Both the position numbers and the translations under genes were made by a program. A stretch of 64,000 nt of DNA from Gallionella straubiae (GTDB lineage Bacteria; Pseudomonadota; Gammaproteobacteria; Burkholderiales; Gallionellaceae): positions 806,001 to 870,000 of the forward strand of contig NZ_CP194331.1 in the NCBI RefSeq assembly GCF_051257895.1, given 5' to 3'. A model generated the notes under the pieces. It was not told the DNA's origin. It saw only the letters and a program-made list of their open reading frames with translations, and searched no databases. Numbering within the stretch: the first letter of the stretch is position 1; every line of letters starts with the position of its first letter. Below are positions 8,698 to 16,673 of the stretch, in pieces.

Positions 8698-8909
8698 AAT
8701 TTTTCCCGCGTCTTCACGCCCTCGCGCGCAGCCACCGCGAGAGGATCGTGTTCATGAAATTCGGCGGTGAATTCGCGCTGCCGCACCGTACCCAGCGCCT
8801 CTTCGACGGCGCGCGTGAAGGCCAGACAGTTATCACCCTCCCCGCCCTCGACGCGGATCGTGGTAGCGCCGTCGCGGCCGATGCGGACGATCATTTTTTT
8901 TGCAGTCAT
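8694..8909 (-). CDS. Small DUF2997-like protein
   Basis: A 71-residue protein beginning MTAKKMIVRIGRDGATTIRV, a beta-hairpin with a glycine turn, then a helix (CLAFTRAVEEALG) and a charged tail. This matches the DUF2997 type of small protein found next to Ycf35/DUF1257 and Ycf46-like genes in cyanobacteria. The start at 8909 is preceded by AAGGAG at good spacing. A longer frame to 9032 would run back through the upstream gene and is rejected. It overlaps the genes on both sides by four bases (ATGA), so it is strongly coupled to them. Function unknown. Confidence 0.75.
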   Translation of the reverse strand: MTAKKMIVRIGRDGATTIRVEGGEGDNCLAFTRAVEEALGTVRQREFTAEFHEHDPLAVAAREGVKTREKL

Positions 8910-9694
8910 GCCGATGCTCCTTGATCCTGCAGTGCGTTTCTCACGAGGCGCAGCCCCAGATAGTAACCGCGGAAGCCGGGGTGATAGCCGTATCGGTCGG
9001 CAGCGCGGAACTTGACCGAAGAGAGGTACCACCAGCAGCCGCCGCGATAAACGCGCGTCTGCCCTTCGCCCGGCCCGCGCGGATCGCGCTTCGGCAAATT
9101 CTGGTAATACTTCCAGTCATACCAGTCGGCGCACCACTCCCATACGTTGCCGCTCTGGTTGTACGTGCCGTACCCGCTCGCGCCTGCCGGGTAGCCGTGC
9201 ACCCGGCAGGTTTCCTCTTCCCCGCGGTTGCCGGCGTAACGGCATTTCTCCGGGTCCCACTCGTTTCCCCAAGGATACACCAGCCCCAGCGGCCCGCGTG
9301 CCGCTTTCTCCCACTGCGCCTCGCTCGCCAGTTCGCAGCCCGCCCAGGCCGCATACGCCGCGCTGTCCTCCCAGCTCACACCGACGACCGGGTGGTCGGC
9401 CTTCTCCGCCGCAAACTGCCCTTTCCTCCACACCCGCGTTCCATAATCCATCTTGCCCGGCGCCCGATGCCCAGTCTCCTCGACGAACTTCAGGTACTGC
9501 GCATTGGTCACCGCATACACCCCGATCCAGTAGCCGGACAACTCCACCCGGTGCGCGAGGCAGTTCTCGCCGACCCCGTCGCCCATCGTGAATTCGCCCG
9601 CCGGCACATATACCATCACGCTGCCATCCTTCGCGTTGACCGCGATGCGGTTGTGCAGCGCTTCGTGCCTCCACCGTTGCAGTAACGTCGTCAT
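8906..9694 (-). CDS. FGE/SUMF1-fold protein (formylglycine-generating-enzyme-like)
   Basis: A 262-residue protein made almost entirely of an FGE-sulfatase (C-type-lectin-like) domain: VPAGEFTMGD at the start, HPVVGVSWEDSAAYAAW in the middle, SGNVWEWCADWY, and RGGCWWYLSSVKFRAADR near the end. In true formylglycine-generating enzymes two cysteines in the last block bind copper and activate oxygen. Here the equivalent stretch (SSVKFRAADR) has none, so catalysis is doubtful and a binding or scaffold role is more likely. It starts one base after the DUF1257 stop and overlaps the DUF2997 start. No sulfatase gene is nearby. Confidence 0.88.
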   Translation of the reverse strand: MTTLLQRWRHEALHNRIAVNAKDGSVMVYVPAGEFTMGDGVGENCLAHRVELSGYWIGVYAVTNAQYLKFVEETGHRAPGKMDYGTRVWRKGQFAAEKADHPVVGVSWEDSAAYAAWAGCELASEAQWEKAARGPLGLVYPWGNEWDPEKCRYAGNRGEEETCRVHGYPAGASGYGTYNQSGNVWEWCADWYDWKYYQNLPKRDPRGPGEGQTRVYRGGCWWYLSSVKFRAADRYGYHPGFRGYYLGLRLVRNALQDQGASA

Positions 9695-9695
9695 C

Positions 9696-10091
9696 TCAAT
9701 AGCGCTCGCTGACCACCAGCTCGATCTCGCCGTTGGGCAGCACCTTTTCCTGTTCGATGATCAGCCCCTGCTCCAGCACCTGCTGCTTCACCGTCAGGTG
9801 CGCATAGGTGCGGTTGAGCGCCTGCATGAAAGTCTCCTGGCGGATATTGGTGTTGAACTCCACCCCCCACCAGTCGGCGCATACCGCGAAGCTTCCGTCT
9901 TCCTGGCGCTGGATGCCGATGTCGTAGCGGCTGCCGGTGTCGATCACCACCTGGGCGCGCTCGGTATTGCCCTGGTAGCCGCGTATCGTCACTTCCTCGC
10001 CGGCCTGGAAATCGAATTGCAGCTGCCGCAGGCTCTCCTCGAGCAGCGCCCGGTCGCGGATTACGGTCTGCACCTGGGTGAAATGGGACAT
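9696..10091 (-). CDS. DUF1257 / Ycf35-like protein
   Basis: A 131-residue protein starting MSHFTQVQTVIRDRALLEES, the hallmark opening of the DUF1257 (Ycf35) family, with the ADWWG motif at about residues 92-96 and a C-terminal basic/acidic strand (GEIELVVSERY). It has the normal family length. Ycf35 homologues occur in algal plastids and cyanobacteria, commonly with DUF2997 and Ycf46 genes; their biochemical role is unknown. Here it follows the pseudokinase-AAA gene by 33 bases and is nearly fused to the FGE-fold gene, which supports one complex. Confidence 0.88.
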   Translation of the reverse strand: MSHFTQVQTVIRDRALLEESLRQLQFDFQAGEEVTIRGYQGNTERAQVVIDTGSRYDIGIQRQEDGSFAVCADWWGVEFNTNIRQETFMQALNRTYAHLTVKQQVLEQGLIIEQEKVLPNGEIELVVSERY

Positions 10092-10124
10092 GGTCAGGTT
10101 CTCCTTAACATCGAGCGTAACGAT

Positions 10125-12473
10125 TCAGCAGGCCATGGCGCCGGGGCGTTCGCGCACCTGTGCCGGACGGGCGTTCTCCTCCGCCCAGGCGTGCAACCGG
10201 GCGATATCGGCGGCGCGCGATTTCGCGAGCGGCACGGCGGCCTCCAGCGCGGCACGGATATCCGCTTCCGCGAGCGGCCGGGCTCCATCGTCGAAGGCGC
10301 GATACAGGCCGTCCACCACCGCCGCCTCGATCTCCGCGCCCGAATAGCCTTTGGCGGCCTCGGCCAGCACGGCGACGTCGAAACTTTGCGGGTCGCGCCC
10401 GCGCCTTGCAAGATGCAAATTGAAGATGCTCGCACGCTCACGTTGGCTCGGCAGGTCGACGAAAAATATCTCGTCGAAACGCCCCTTGCGGGTGAATTCC
10501 GGCGGCAGGTGCTGGATGTCGTTGGCCGTGGCGGCGACGAACACCGGCGCGGTGCGGTCTTCCAGCCAGGTGAGGAAGGTGCCGAACAGACGCCGCGCCA
10601 CGCCGTTGTCGCGCACGTTGCCGAGGCCGCTGAAGGCTTTCTCCAGCTCGTCGATCCACAGCACGCAGGGGCTCACCGCCTCGGCGGTGGATAGCGCGCG
10701 CCGCAGCCGGTCTTCCGATTCGCCGAGCAGCGAGCCGTACACCTTGCCGAGGTCGAGGCGCAGCAGCGGCACTTCCCAATCGGCCGCGAGCGCCTTCGCG
10801 GTGAGGCTCTTGCCGCAGCCGGGTACGCCCGCGAGTACCACGCCGCGTGGCGGGCGCAGACCGAAGCGCAGGCCCTCGGGATCGAATGCCTGGCGCCGCC
10901 GCGCAAACCAGTTCTTGAGCGGCTCCAGCCCGCCGACGTCGGCGAAGCTCACGCGCGGGCGGCAGAATTCCAGCACGCCGTCCTTGCGCACCGTCTGCTC
11001 CTTTTCGTCCAGCACGCCCTCGGCGCAGCCGGCATCGAGCGCGCCGCGCTGCGCGATGCCGCGGCGCAGCACGCGCTCCGCCTCGCGCCGCGTGAGCCCG
11101 AGTAGCGCGCGCGCGAGCGTGTCCCTGATTTTTCCGTCGGGCGCCGGCTGACCTTCCTGCGCGGCAACCTCGTCCGCGAGCCGCTCCATCTCCGCCAGGT
11201 CGGGCGGCGGGTAGTAGAACAGGGTCGCGTCCGCGCCCAGCTCTTCCGGCACCTCCGCCGATGCCCCGACGAACACCAGGCTCTTGCGCATGTGCTTGAC
11301 CGTCCATACCGCATCGCGGATCAGGCGCACGATCACCGGCGTGAAGTGCCGCTGCATGTCGAGGAAAACGTAGATCGCCTCGGCGGGGCCGTGGAACACG
11401 TGCTCCAGCGCCTCCACCGGATCGCCGGCAGTCTGCGGCGCGACCTCCTTGCCCTCGCGGTCGCACAGGCCGCGCGTCGCGCTCCACACGTAGAGGCTGA
11501 TGTCCTTCTTCGCCGCCATCGCCTCGCGCACGCGCAGCAGCGAGGCCAGCGCGCGCTCTTCCTCATGGGTCTGCAGCCAGAGCAGCGGAAAATGGGCGCG
11601 CAGATGGACCTCGATGCGGCCTTCGACATCGTTCGCCATCGCGGCGTGGCGCGCTACGGTGCGCAGGTCGGCGACGAATTCCGCCGCGCTCTTGTAGCGC
11701 TGCTCCGGGTCTTTCTCCAGCGCCTTGGCAATCACGCGCGGCAACCGTACATCGAACGCGCCGGTTTCCAGCGGCGACAGGTCGGGCTGGTCGTAGAGGA
11801 TGCGCTGCTTCAGGGCTTCTTCGTCCGGCGCATTAAAAGGCAGCTTGCCGGTCAGCGCCTCGAAGACGATCACCGCCAGCCCCCACAGATCGGCGCTGCA
11901 ACCCGCGCCGTCCCCGAACTGTTCGGGCGCGAGATAGGCCGTTGCCGTCCGTGCGGATTTGGAATGCTTCATCAACCGGGTCAGGCCGAAGCCGAGGATT
12001 TTCACCGCGCCGTCCGGCTGCACGACGATGCAGGAAGGCCGGATGTCGCGGTGTACCGTCAGCCCCTGATGGGCGTAGTCGAGAGCGGCACCGGCCTGCG
12101 CCGCGATGCCGATCGTCTCGGCGAGCGGCAGCGGGCCGCGCCGCTCGAGCATGCGGTCGAGGGACTCTCCCTGCACCAGCTCCGCCACGGCGAACAAACA
12201 GCCGTCCGCCTCGCCGATGCCAAACGCCGTGGCGATGCCGGGATGCTGCAGCGTGCGAACCGCGCGCAGCTCATGTTCGAGCAGCGCGCGCGCCTCCTCA
12301 TCCTGCGCATGGGGGATGCACACTGCCACGCGCTGCGGCCAGCCGTTTCCCTGCGGCGCAAGGTTGCCGGCGGCATATACAGTCTTGAACCCATCCCGCT
12401 GCAGCGGCGCCTGATCGAGGGCAAAATCGCCCACGCGCTTTTGCGGCGTATCGGTCGAAGTGGCTGGACTCAT
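10125..12473 (-). CDS. Pseudokinase fused to a Ycf46-like AAA+ ATPase (copy 2 of 3)
   Basis: A 782-residue two-part protein. Residues ~15-275 form a Ser/Thr kinase-like fold (HRD at 141-143, APE at 182-184, DLWGLAVIVFEALTG). The catalytic residues are lost: the VAIK position reads AVC (50-52), the catalytic-loop Asn is Cys148, DFG is GFG (161-163), and the glycine loop is weak. Residues ~285-782 are a complete Ycf46-like ATPase: LLWLQTHEEERALA, Walker A GVPGCGKS (549-556), Walker B CVLWIDE (603-609), sensor ATAND (648-652), arginine-finger region RKGRFDE (662-668). First gene of the cluster I operon. The kinase part probably senses a ligand or partner and controls the ATPase (inference). Confidence 0.9.
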   Translation of the reverse strand: MSPATSTDTPQKRVGDFALDQAPLQRDGFKTVYAAGNLAPQGNGWPQRVAVCIPHAQDEEARALLEHELRAVRTLQHPGIATAFGIGEADGCLFAVAELVQGESLDRMLERRGPLPLAETIGIAAQAGAALDYAHQGLTVHRDIRPSCIVVQPDGAVKILGFGLTRLMKHSKSARTATAYLAPEQFGDGAGCSADLWGLAVIVFEALTGKLPFNAPDEEALKQRILYDQPDLSPLETGAFDVRLPRVIAKALEKDPEQRYKSAAEFVADLRTVARHAAMANDVEGRIEVHLRAHFPLLWLQTHEEERALASLLRVREAMAAKKDISLYVWSATRGLCDREGKEVAPQTAGDPVEALEHVFHGPAEAIYVFLDMQRHFTPVIVRLIRDAVWTVKHMRKSLVFVGASAEVPEELGADATLFYYPPPDLAEMERLADEVAAQEGQPAPDGKIRDTLARALLGLTRREAERVLRRGIAQRGALDAGCAEGVLDEKEQTVRKDGVLEFCRPRVSFADVGGLEPLKNWFARRRQAFDPEGLRFGLRPPRGVVLAGVPGCGKSLTAKALAADWEVPLLRLDLGKVYGSLLGESEDRLRRALSTAEAVSPCVLWIDELEKAFSGLGNVRDNGVARRLFGTFLTWLEDRTAPVFVAATANDIQHLPPEFTRKGRFDEIFFVDLPSQRERASIFNLHLARRGRDPQSFDVAVLAEAAKGYSGAEIEAAVVDGLYRAFDDGARPLAEADIRAALEAAVPLAKSRAADIARLHAWAEENARPAQVRERPGAMAC

Positions 12474-12732
12474 GCAGTCATGCCTTTCTGTATGTGGTCG
12501 CGGTTATGAGTGATGCGAAAATTGTTACTACAGCAAACCTCTGAATCCGGCATCCCCCCGAGCAATTTAGCACATGTGCAATCCGGCGCCATATGGGTAA
12601 TTTAACGCATTGACCGTTGGCCGGGAAAGACATAGATTGCGGCTAGCCTGTGCTGTACGGCGTACCCAGGCGGACGGTAATGGACGTATGATGCGCCCGA
12701 AATGAATATCCGATATTGAAGGGAGCCGCGTC

Positions 12733-12873
12733 ATGGACGAAAGCACAATGGAAAAATCAACAAACGGCAGCGAGGCAAACCACCGCCCGCCTTTCACCGC
12801 TATCGACTGGATAATCGCGGCGTTCAGCATCGCCTTGATGGTCTTCATCCTCCTGAACCTCCCTGTTTTTTAG
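12733..12873 (+). CDS. Small single-pass membrane protein
   Basis: A 46-residue reading frame with ATG at 12733 preceded by GAAGGGAG at good spacing. It has a polar N-terminal half of about 22 residues and one hydrophobic segment (DWIIAAFSIALMVFILLNL) ending two residues before the stop. It lies 9 bases upstream of the patatin gene on the same strand, so the two are probably co-transcribed; it might tether or regulate the phospholipase. The family is not recognised. Confidence 0.6.
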   Translation: MDESTMEKSTNGSEANHRPPFTAIDWIIAAFSIALMVFILLNLPVF

Positions 12874-12882
12874 CCTCCCGAC

Positions 12883-13866
12883 ATGCAGTCCATCGAGCCT
12901 GACCGTCGCCCCGGGGTAGGCTTGGCGCTGGGCAGCGGCTCGGCGCGCGGACTCGCGCACCTGGGCGTGATCCGCGCCATCGAGGACGCCGGCATCGAGG
13001 TCGGATTCATCGCGGGCACCAGCATGGGGGCGCTCATCGGGGCGATCCACGCGGCCGGCAAGCTGGACGAACTGGAAGCCGCCTTCCTCGGCTTCGACTG
13101 GAAAAAAACCGCCTCCTTCTTCGACGTCGTCCTGCCCAAGTCCGGCCTGCTCGACGGCGCGAGAATCAGCGAACTGGTGCGCGCGCATATCCATGCCGAC
13201 AGCATCGAGGCGCTGCCGCTTCCTTTCGCCGCCGTGGCGACGGACATCGTCAGCGGCGAGGAAGTCGTCATCAGGAGCGGCGACGTGATCGAGGCGGTGC
13301 GTGCGAGCATCTCGGTGCCCGGCATCTTCACGCCGGTGCGCAGCAACGGGCATATCCTCGTGGACGGCGGCATCACCAACCCGGTGCCGGTGAGCGCGGC
13401 CCGCGCCATGGGCGCCGGCATCGTGATCGCGGTCGACCTCAACCACGAGATCGTCGCCGGAAAAAACCTGAAACCGCTGCTGAACGGGGAAAAGGCGGAC
13501 ACCGCACCCGGCATGTTCTCGCGCTGGGTGGGCGATTACCGCCTGTCGATGAAGGACATCCGGCAGAAGCTCCTCGCGGGGGACAATCCCGTCTCGGCGC
13601 AATTCAGGCAGTGGGCTTCCCAGGAGCCGCTGCCGAGCATCTTCGAGGTGCTGCTGGCCTCGATCAACATCATGGAAACGCGCATCACCCGGACGCGCCT
13701 CAGCCTGGACCGGCCGGATGTCATCATCCAGCCGCCGCTCGGGCATATCCGCTTCCTGGAATTCGACCGCGCCGAGGAGATCATCGCGATCGGCTACGAG
13801 CACACGCGGCGGCAACTGGCGGCGCTGCCGCCCGAGATGATCGAAAAAATATCCTCTCCCTCGTAA
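12883..13866 (+). CDS. Patatin-like phospholipase (RssA-type)
   Basis: A 327-residue protein with a full patatin catalytic apparatus: oxyanion loop GSGSARG (17-23), nucleophile elbow GTSMG (45-49, Ser47) and the catalytic aspartate in VDGGITNP (Asp161). It has no signal peptide, so it is probably a cytoplasmic or peripheral membrane lipid hydrolase of the RssA/YlbK group. A small membrane-protein gene lies directly upstream, and relA starts 70 bases downstream. The substrate is not predictable. Confidence 0.92.
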   Translation: MQSIEPDRRPGVGLALGSGSARGLAHLGVIRAIEDAGIEVGFIAGTSMGALIGAIHAAGKLDELEAAFLGFDWKKTASFFDVVLPKSGLLDGARISELVRAHIHADSIEALPLPFAAVATDIVSGEEVVIRSGDVIEAVRASISVPGIFTPVRSNGHILVDGGITNPVPVSAARAMGAGIVIAVDLNHEIVAGKNLKPLLNGEKADTAPGMFSRWVGDYRLSMKDIRQKLLAGDNPVSAQFRQWASQEPLPSIFEVLLASINIMETRITRTRLSLDRPDVIIQPPLGHIRFLEFDRAEEIIAIGYEHTRRQLAALPPEMIEKISSPS

Positions 13867-13936
13867 TGCCGCGGTAGTGAACGCGGCTCAATCCGTGTAA
13901 TCTCCGCATCAGGATTTTCCACCGAGCCTGAAACAC

Positions 13937-15907
13937 ATGGTTTCCGTCCAGCACGACTTTCCCCCTCTCGCGGGCGAGGACAGCGCAGACATCCAGGCCT
14001 GGCTGGCCGCGCTGCCTCCCGCTTATCCGCCCGCCGAGATTGCGCTGATCCGCAAGGCGTGCGAATTCGCCGCGCCGCTCTACCACGGGCAGACCGAAGT
14101 CACCGGCACGCCGCTTTTGCGGCACGCGTTCGGCTCGGCGGCCATCCTGATCGGCATGCGCCTCGACCACGAAACCATCGCGGCCGCCGTGCTGCACGCC
14201 GTGCCGGATTACCTCGATGAATGGGCCGAGGCGCTGACCGGGCTTTTTGGCCGCAGCGTGACGGCGCTGGTCGAGGGCATCTCGCGCGTGGAGCGCATCC
14301 GCCTGTTCAGCGAGATACGCGGCGCGCAGGACAAGGACGAGGCCGCGCGGCAGATCGAGAGCCTGCGCAAGATGCTGCTGGCGATGGTGGAAGACATCCG
14401 CGTCGTGCTCATCAAGCTCGCCGAGCGCACCCAGACCCTGCGCAACCTGTCCGGCGCAAGACCGGAGCAGCAGGAACAGATCGCGCGCGAGACGCAGAGC
14501 ATCTTCGCCCCGCTCGCGAACCGGCTCGGCGTGTGGCAGCTCAAGTGGGAACTGGAAGACCTGTCGCTGCGCCACCTGGAGCCGACGCTCTACAAGAAGG
14601 TGGCGAGGCTGCTCGACGAGCGCCGCGTAGACCGGGAGCGCTACATCGCGGAGGTGATCGCGCGGCTCAAACAAAAGCTGGATGCGGCCGGCATCGCGGC
14701 CGAGGTGACCGGCCGCCCCAAGCACATCCACAGCATCATCAACAAGATGAAGCGCAAGCGTGTCGAGTTCGGCGAGCTCTACGACGTGCGCGCTGTGCGC
14801 ATTTTGGTAAGCGATGTTCAGAATTGCTACGCGGCACTCTCGGTGGTGCACGAGCTCTGGCCGCCCATCGCCAGCGAGTTCGACGACTACATCGCGAACC
14901 CCAAGGGCAACGGCTACCGCTCGCTACACACCGCCGTGACCGGCCCGAAAGGCCTTGCCGTGGAAGTGCAGATCCGTACCCACGAGATGCATCACGACTC
15001 GGAACTCGGCGTCGCCGCGCACTGGCGCTACAAGGAAAACAAAAAGTCCGAAACCGGATTCGATGACAAACTCGCCTGGCTGCGCCAGATTCTCGCGTGG
15101 AAGGCGGAGCTGGCCGACAGCGGCAACCTGCAGGAGCAGTTCAGGAACGAATTGCTGCAGGACCGCGTGTACGTATTCACGCCGCAGGGCAAGGTGCTGG
15201 ACTTGCCGAGGGGCGCGACCCCGGTGGATTTCGCCTACACCCTGCACACCGATCTCGGCCACCGCACGCGCGGCGCCAAGGTGGACGGCAACATCGTGCC
15301 GCTCAAATACCCATTGCAGAACGGGCAGCGCGTGGAAATCCTCACCGCAAAACAGGGCGCGCCGAGCCGCGACTGGCTCAGCCCGCGGCTCGGCTACATC
15401 AGGAGCGCGCGCGTGCGCGCCAAGGTGCGGCACTGGTTCAAGACGCAAAACCTCGACGACAGCATCGCGCAGGGAAGAACGTTGCTCGAGCGCGAACTGC
15501 AGCGCCTCGGCGTGAGTTCCGTCAACCAGGAGAAAATCGCGCAGCGCCTGCACTTCCACAAACTGGAAGAACTGCTCGCCGCCCTCGGACGCGGCGAGAT
15601 CACTCCGCACCGCGTCAGCCTTGCCGTCCAGCAGGAGGTTCCCGCGAAGCCGGCAGCCGCTCCGCAACCCGTTTCCCGCAAGCCCGCCATGCGGCGCAAC
15701 TCCGCAACGGGCGTGCTGATCGAAGGAGTGGACAACCTGATGATCAAGCTGGCCAGGTGCTGCAAGCCGGAGAAGCCTGCGGCCATCACCGGCTACGTCA
15801 CGCGCGACCGCGGCATCACCATCCACCGGCAGGATTGCGCCTTCATGCAGCGCGTGCCGGAAGACAAGCGCGACCGGATGCTCGGCGCGGTCTGGGCGAG
15901 AGAGTAG
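13937..15907 (+). CDS. relA: RelA-type (p)ppGpp synthetase lacking the C-terminal ACT domain
   Basis: A 656-residue RelA/SpoT homologue. The N-terminal HD domain is degenerate: the metal-binding His-Asp pair reads His87-Ala88 in AAVLHAVPDY, so (p)ppGpp hydrolysis is not expected. The synthetase domain (~235-350) is intact, with RPKHIHSIINKMKRK and GNGYRSLHTAV. A TGS domain follows at about 410-470 (DRVYVFTPQGKVLDLPRGAT), then a helical region and a zinc-finger-like block with CC and HRQDC. The protein stops there, while RelA usually continues for ~80 residues with an ACT/RRM domain. It makes the stringent-response alarmone; loss of ACT could alter ribosome-dependent control. Confidence 0.92.
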   Translation: MVSVQHDFPPLAGEDSADIQAWLAALPPAYPPAEIALIRKACEFAAPLYHGQTEVTGTPLLRHAFGSAAILIGMRLDHETIAAAVLHAVPDYLDEWAEALTGLFGRSVTALVEGISRVERIRLFSEIRGAQDKDEAARQIESLRKMLLAMVEDIRVVLIKLAERTQTLRNLSGARPEQQEQIARETQSIFAPLANRLGVWQLKWELEDLSLRHLEPTLYKKVARLLDERRVDRERYIAEVIARLKQKLDAAGIAAEVTGRPKHIHSIINKMKRKRVEFGELYDVRAVRILVSDVQNCYAALSVVHELWPPIASEFDDYIANPKGNGYRSLHTAVTGPKGLAVEVQIRTHEMHHDSELGVAAHWRYKENKKSETGFDDKLAWLRQILAWKAELADSGNLQEQFRNELLQDRVYVFTPQGKVLDLPRGATPVDFAYTLHTDLGHRTRGAKVDGNIVPLKYPLQNGQRVEILTAKQGAPSRDWLSPRLGYIRSARVRAKVRHWFKTQNLDDSIAQGRTLLERELQRLGVSSVNQEKIAQRLHFHKLEELLAALGRGEITPHRVSLAVQQEVPAKPAAAPQPVSRKPAMRRNSATGVLIEGVDNLMIKLARCCKPEKPAAITGYVTRDRGITIHRQDCAFMQRVPEDKRDRMLGAVWARE

Positions 15908-15962
15908 GAAAAATCCGATCGCCAATTCGCCAAAAGAACTAGTCCGTATTACCCGAAAGAAC

Positions 15963-15991
15963 TAGGCCGAAATATATAGGCATTCAGGCAT
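15963..15991. repeat. Truncated copy of the GCCGAAAT palindromic element
   Basis: The TAGGCCGAAATATATAGG half of a palindrome found complete at 60034-60063, followed by the same ATTCAGGCAT tail that follows the 60034 copy (60067-60076). The second arm is missing. It sits between relA and the hemerythrin gene. Confidence 0.6.
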
Positions 15992-16054
15992 ATATGAATT
16001 TCCGGAGAGGATGGATATAGTGCGCGCCTTTTTTACAGCGGCCTTTAACGGACA

Positions 16055-16540
16055 ATGGAAAAAATCATATGGTGGAAAAGCAGGCGCCCGGCTGGCTTTG
16101 CCTGGTCGAAGCAGTTGAGTATTGGAAACGCAATACTGGACTCGGAGCATCGAAACCTGATAAGCAAGATCAATAACATCCTGCGCATGATCGAAGCGGG
16201 GAATGCCGCCGAACTGCCTGGTGCGTTTGAACTGCTCGAAACCTGGCTGGTGACTCATTTTGAAAATGAGAGAATCTTTGCGCTCTCCATCGGCCTTGAT
16301 TTCGGCCGCCACGACCTCGCGCATCGGCGTTTGCTGGACGAGCTTCAATACCTGCGGGACGAACTGGCAGCAAACAACTGGACCATGCCCGGCAACAAGA
16401 TCAGGACGCTCTATCAATTTCTGCGCGATTGGCTGGTCGGGCATATCACCGAGGATGACATGCAGATGAAGCCGGCTTTTGGGAACTGCCAGTATGAATA
16501 TATCCCGTCGTACAAAAACTCCCTGGCCATGGGCAATTAA
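16055..16540 (+). CDS. Bacteriohemerythrin
   Basis: A 161-residue protein with the complete non-haem di-iron ligand set of hemerythrin: His32, His68 and Glu72 (HFENE), His86 and His90 (HDLAH), and His130 with Asp135 (HITEDD). The four-helix core spans about residues 20-140. It has no signal peptide or signalling domain, so it is a soluble single-domain form that binds O2 reversibly, for storage, delivery or sensing. This suits a microaerophilic host. Genes on either side are unrelated in function. Confidence 0.92.
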   Translation: MEKIIWWKSRRPAGFAWSKQLSIGNAILDSEHRNLISKINNILRMIEAGNAAELPGAFELLETWLVTHFENERIFALSIGLDFGRHDLAHRRLLDELQYLRDELAANNWTMPGNKIRTLYQFLRDWLVGHITEDDMQMKPAFGNCQYEYIPSYKNSLAMGN

Positions 16541-16673
16541 GCGGCAAGCTTTCCGAAGCCTCGCATCCCGCCCCAAAACGCGCCCCCGCGTAACAGGTGA
16601 AGCCTCATAATGGGCAGAGGAGGCTTGCCCGGCAGGCTATGCGAGGCGCTCTCCGGTGCATCGACGAACAAGG

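Noticed and set aside
8910..9032. N-terminal extension of the DUF2997 protein
   Set aside because: It would lie inside the FGE-fold gene in another frame, and the internal ATG at 8909 has a good Shine-Dalgarno and the conserved beginning.
8906..9060. Variable region of a diversity-generating retroelement
   Set aside because: The FGE fold fits, but no reverse transcriptase, accessory gene or template repeat is present in the window.
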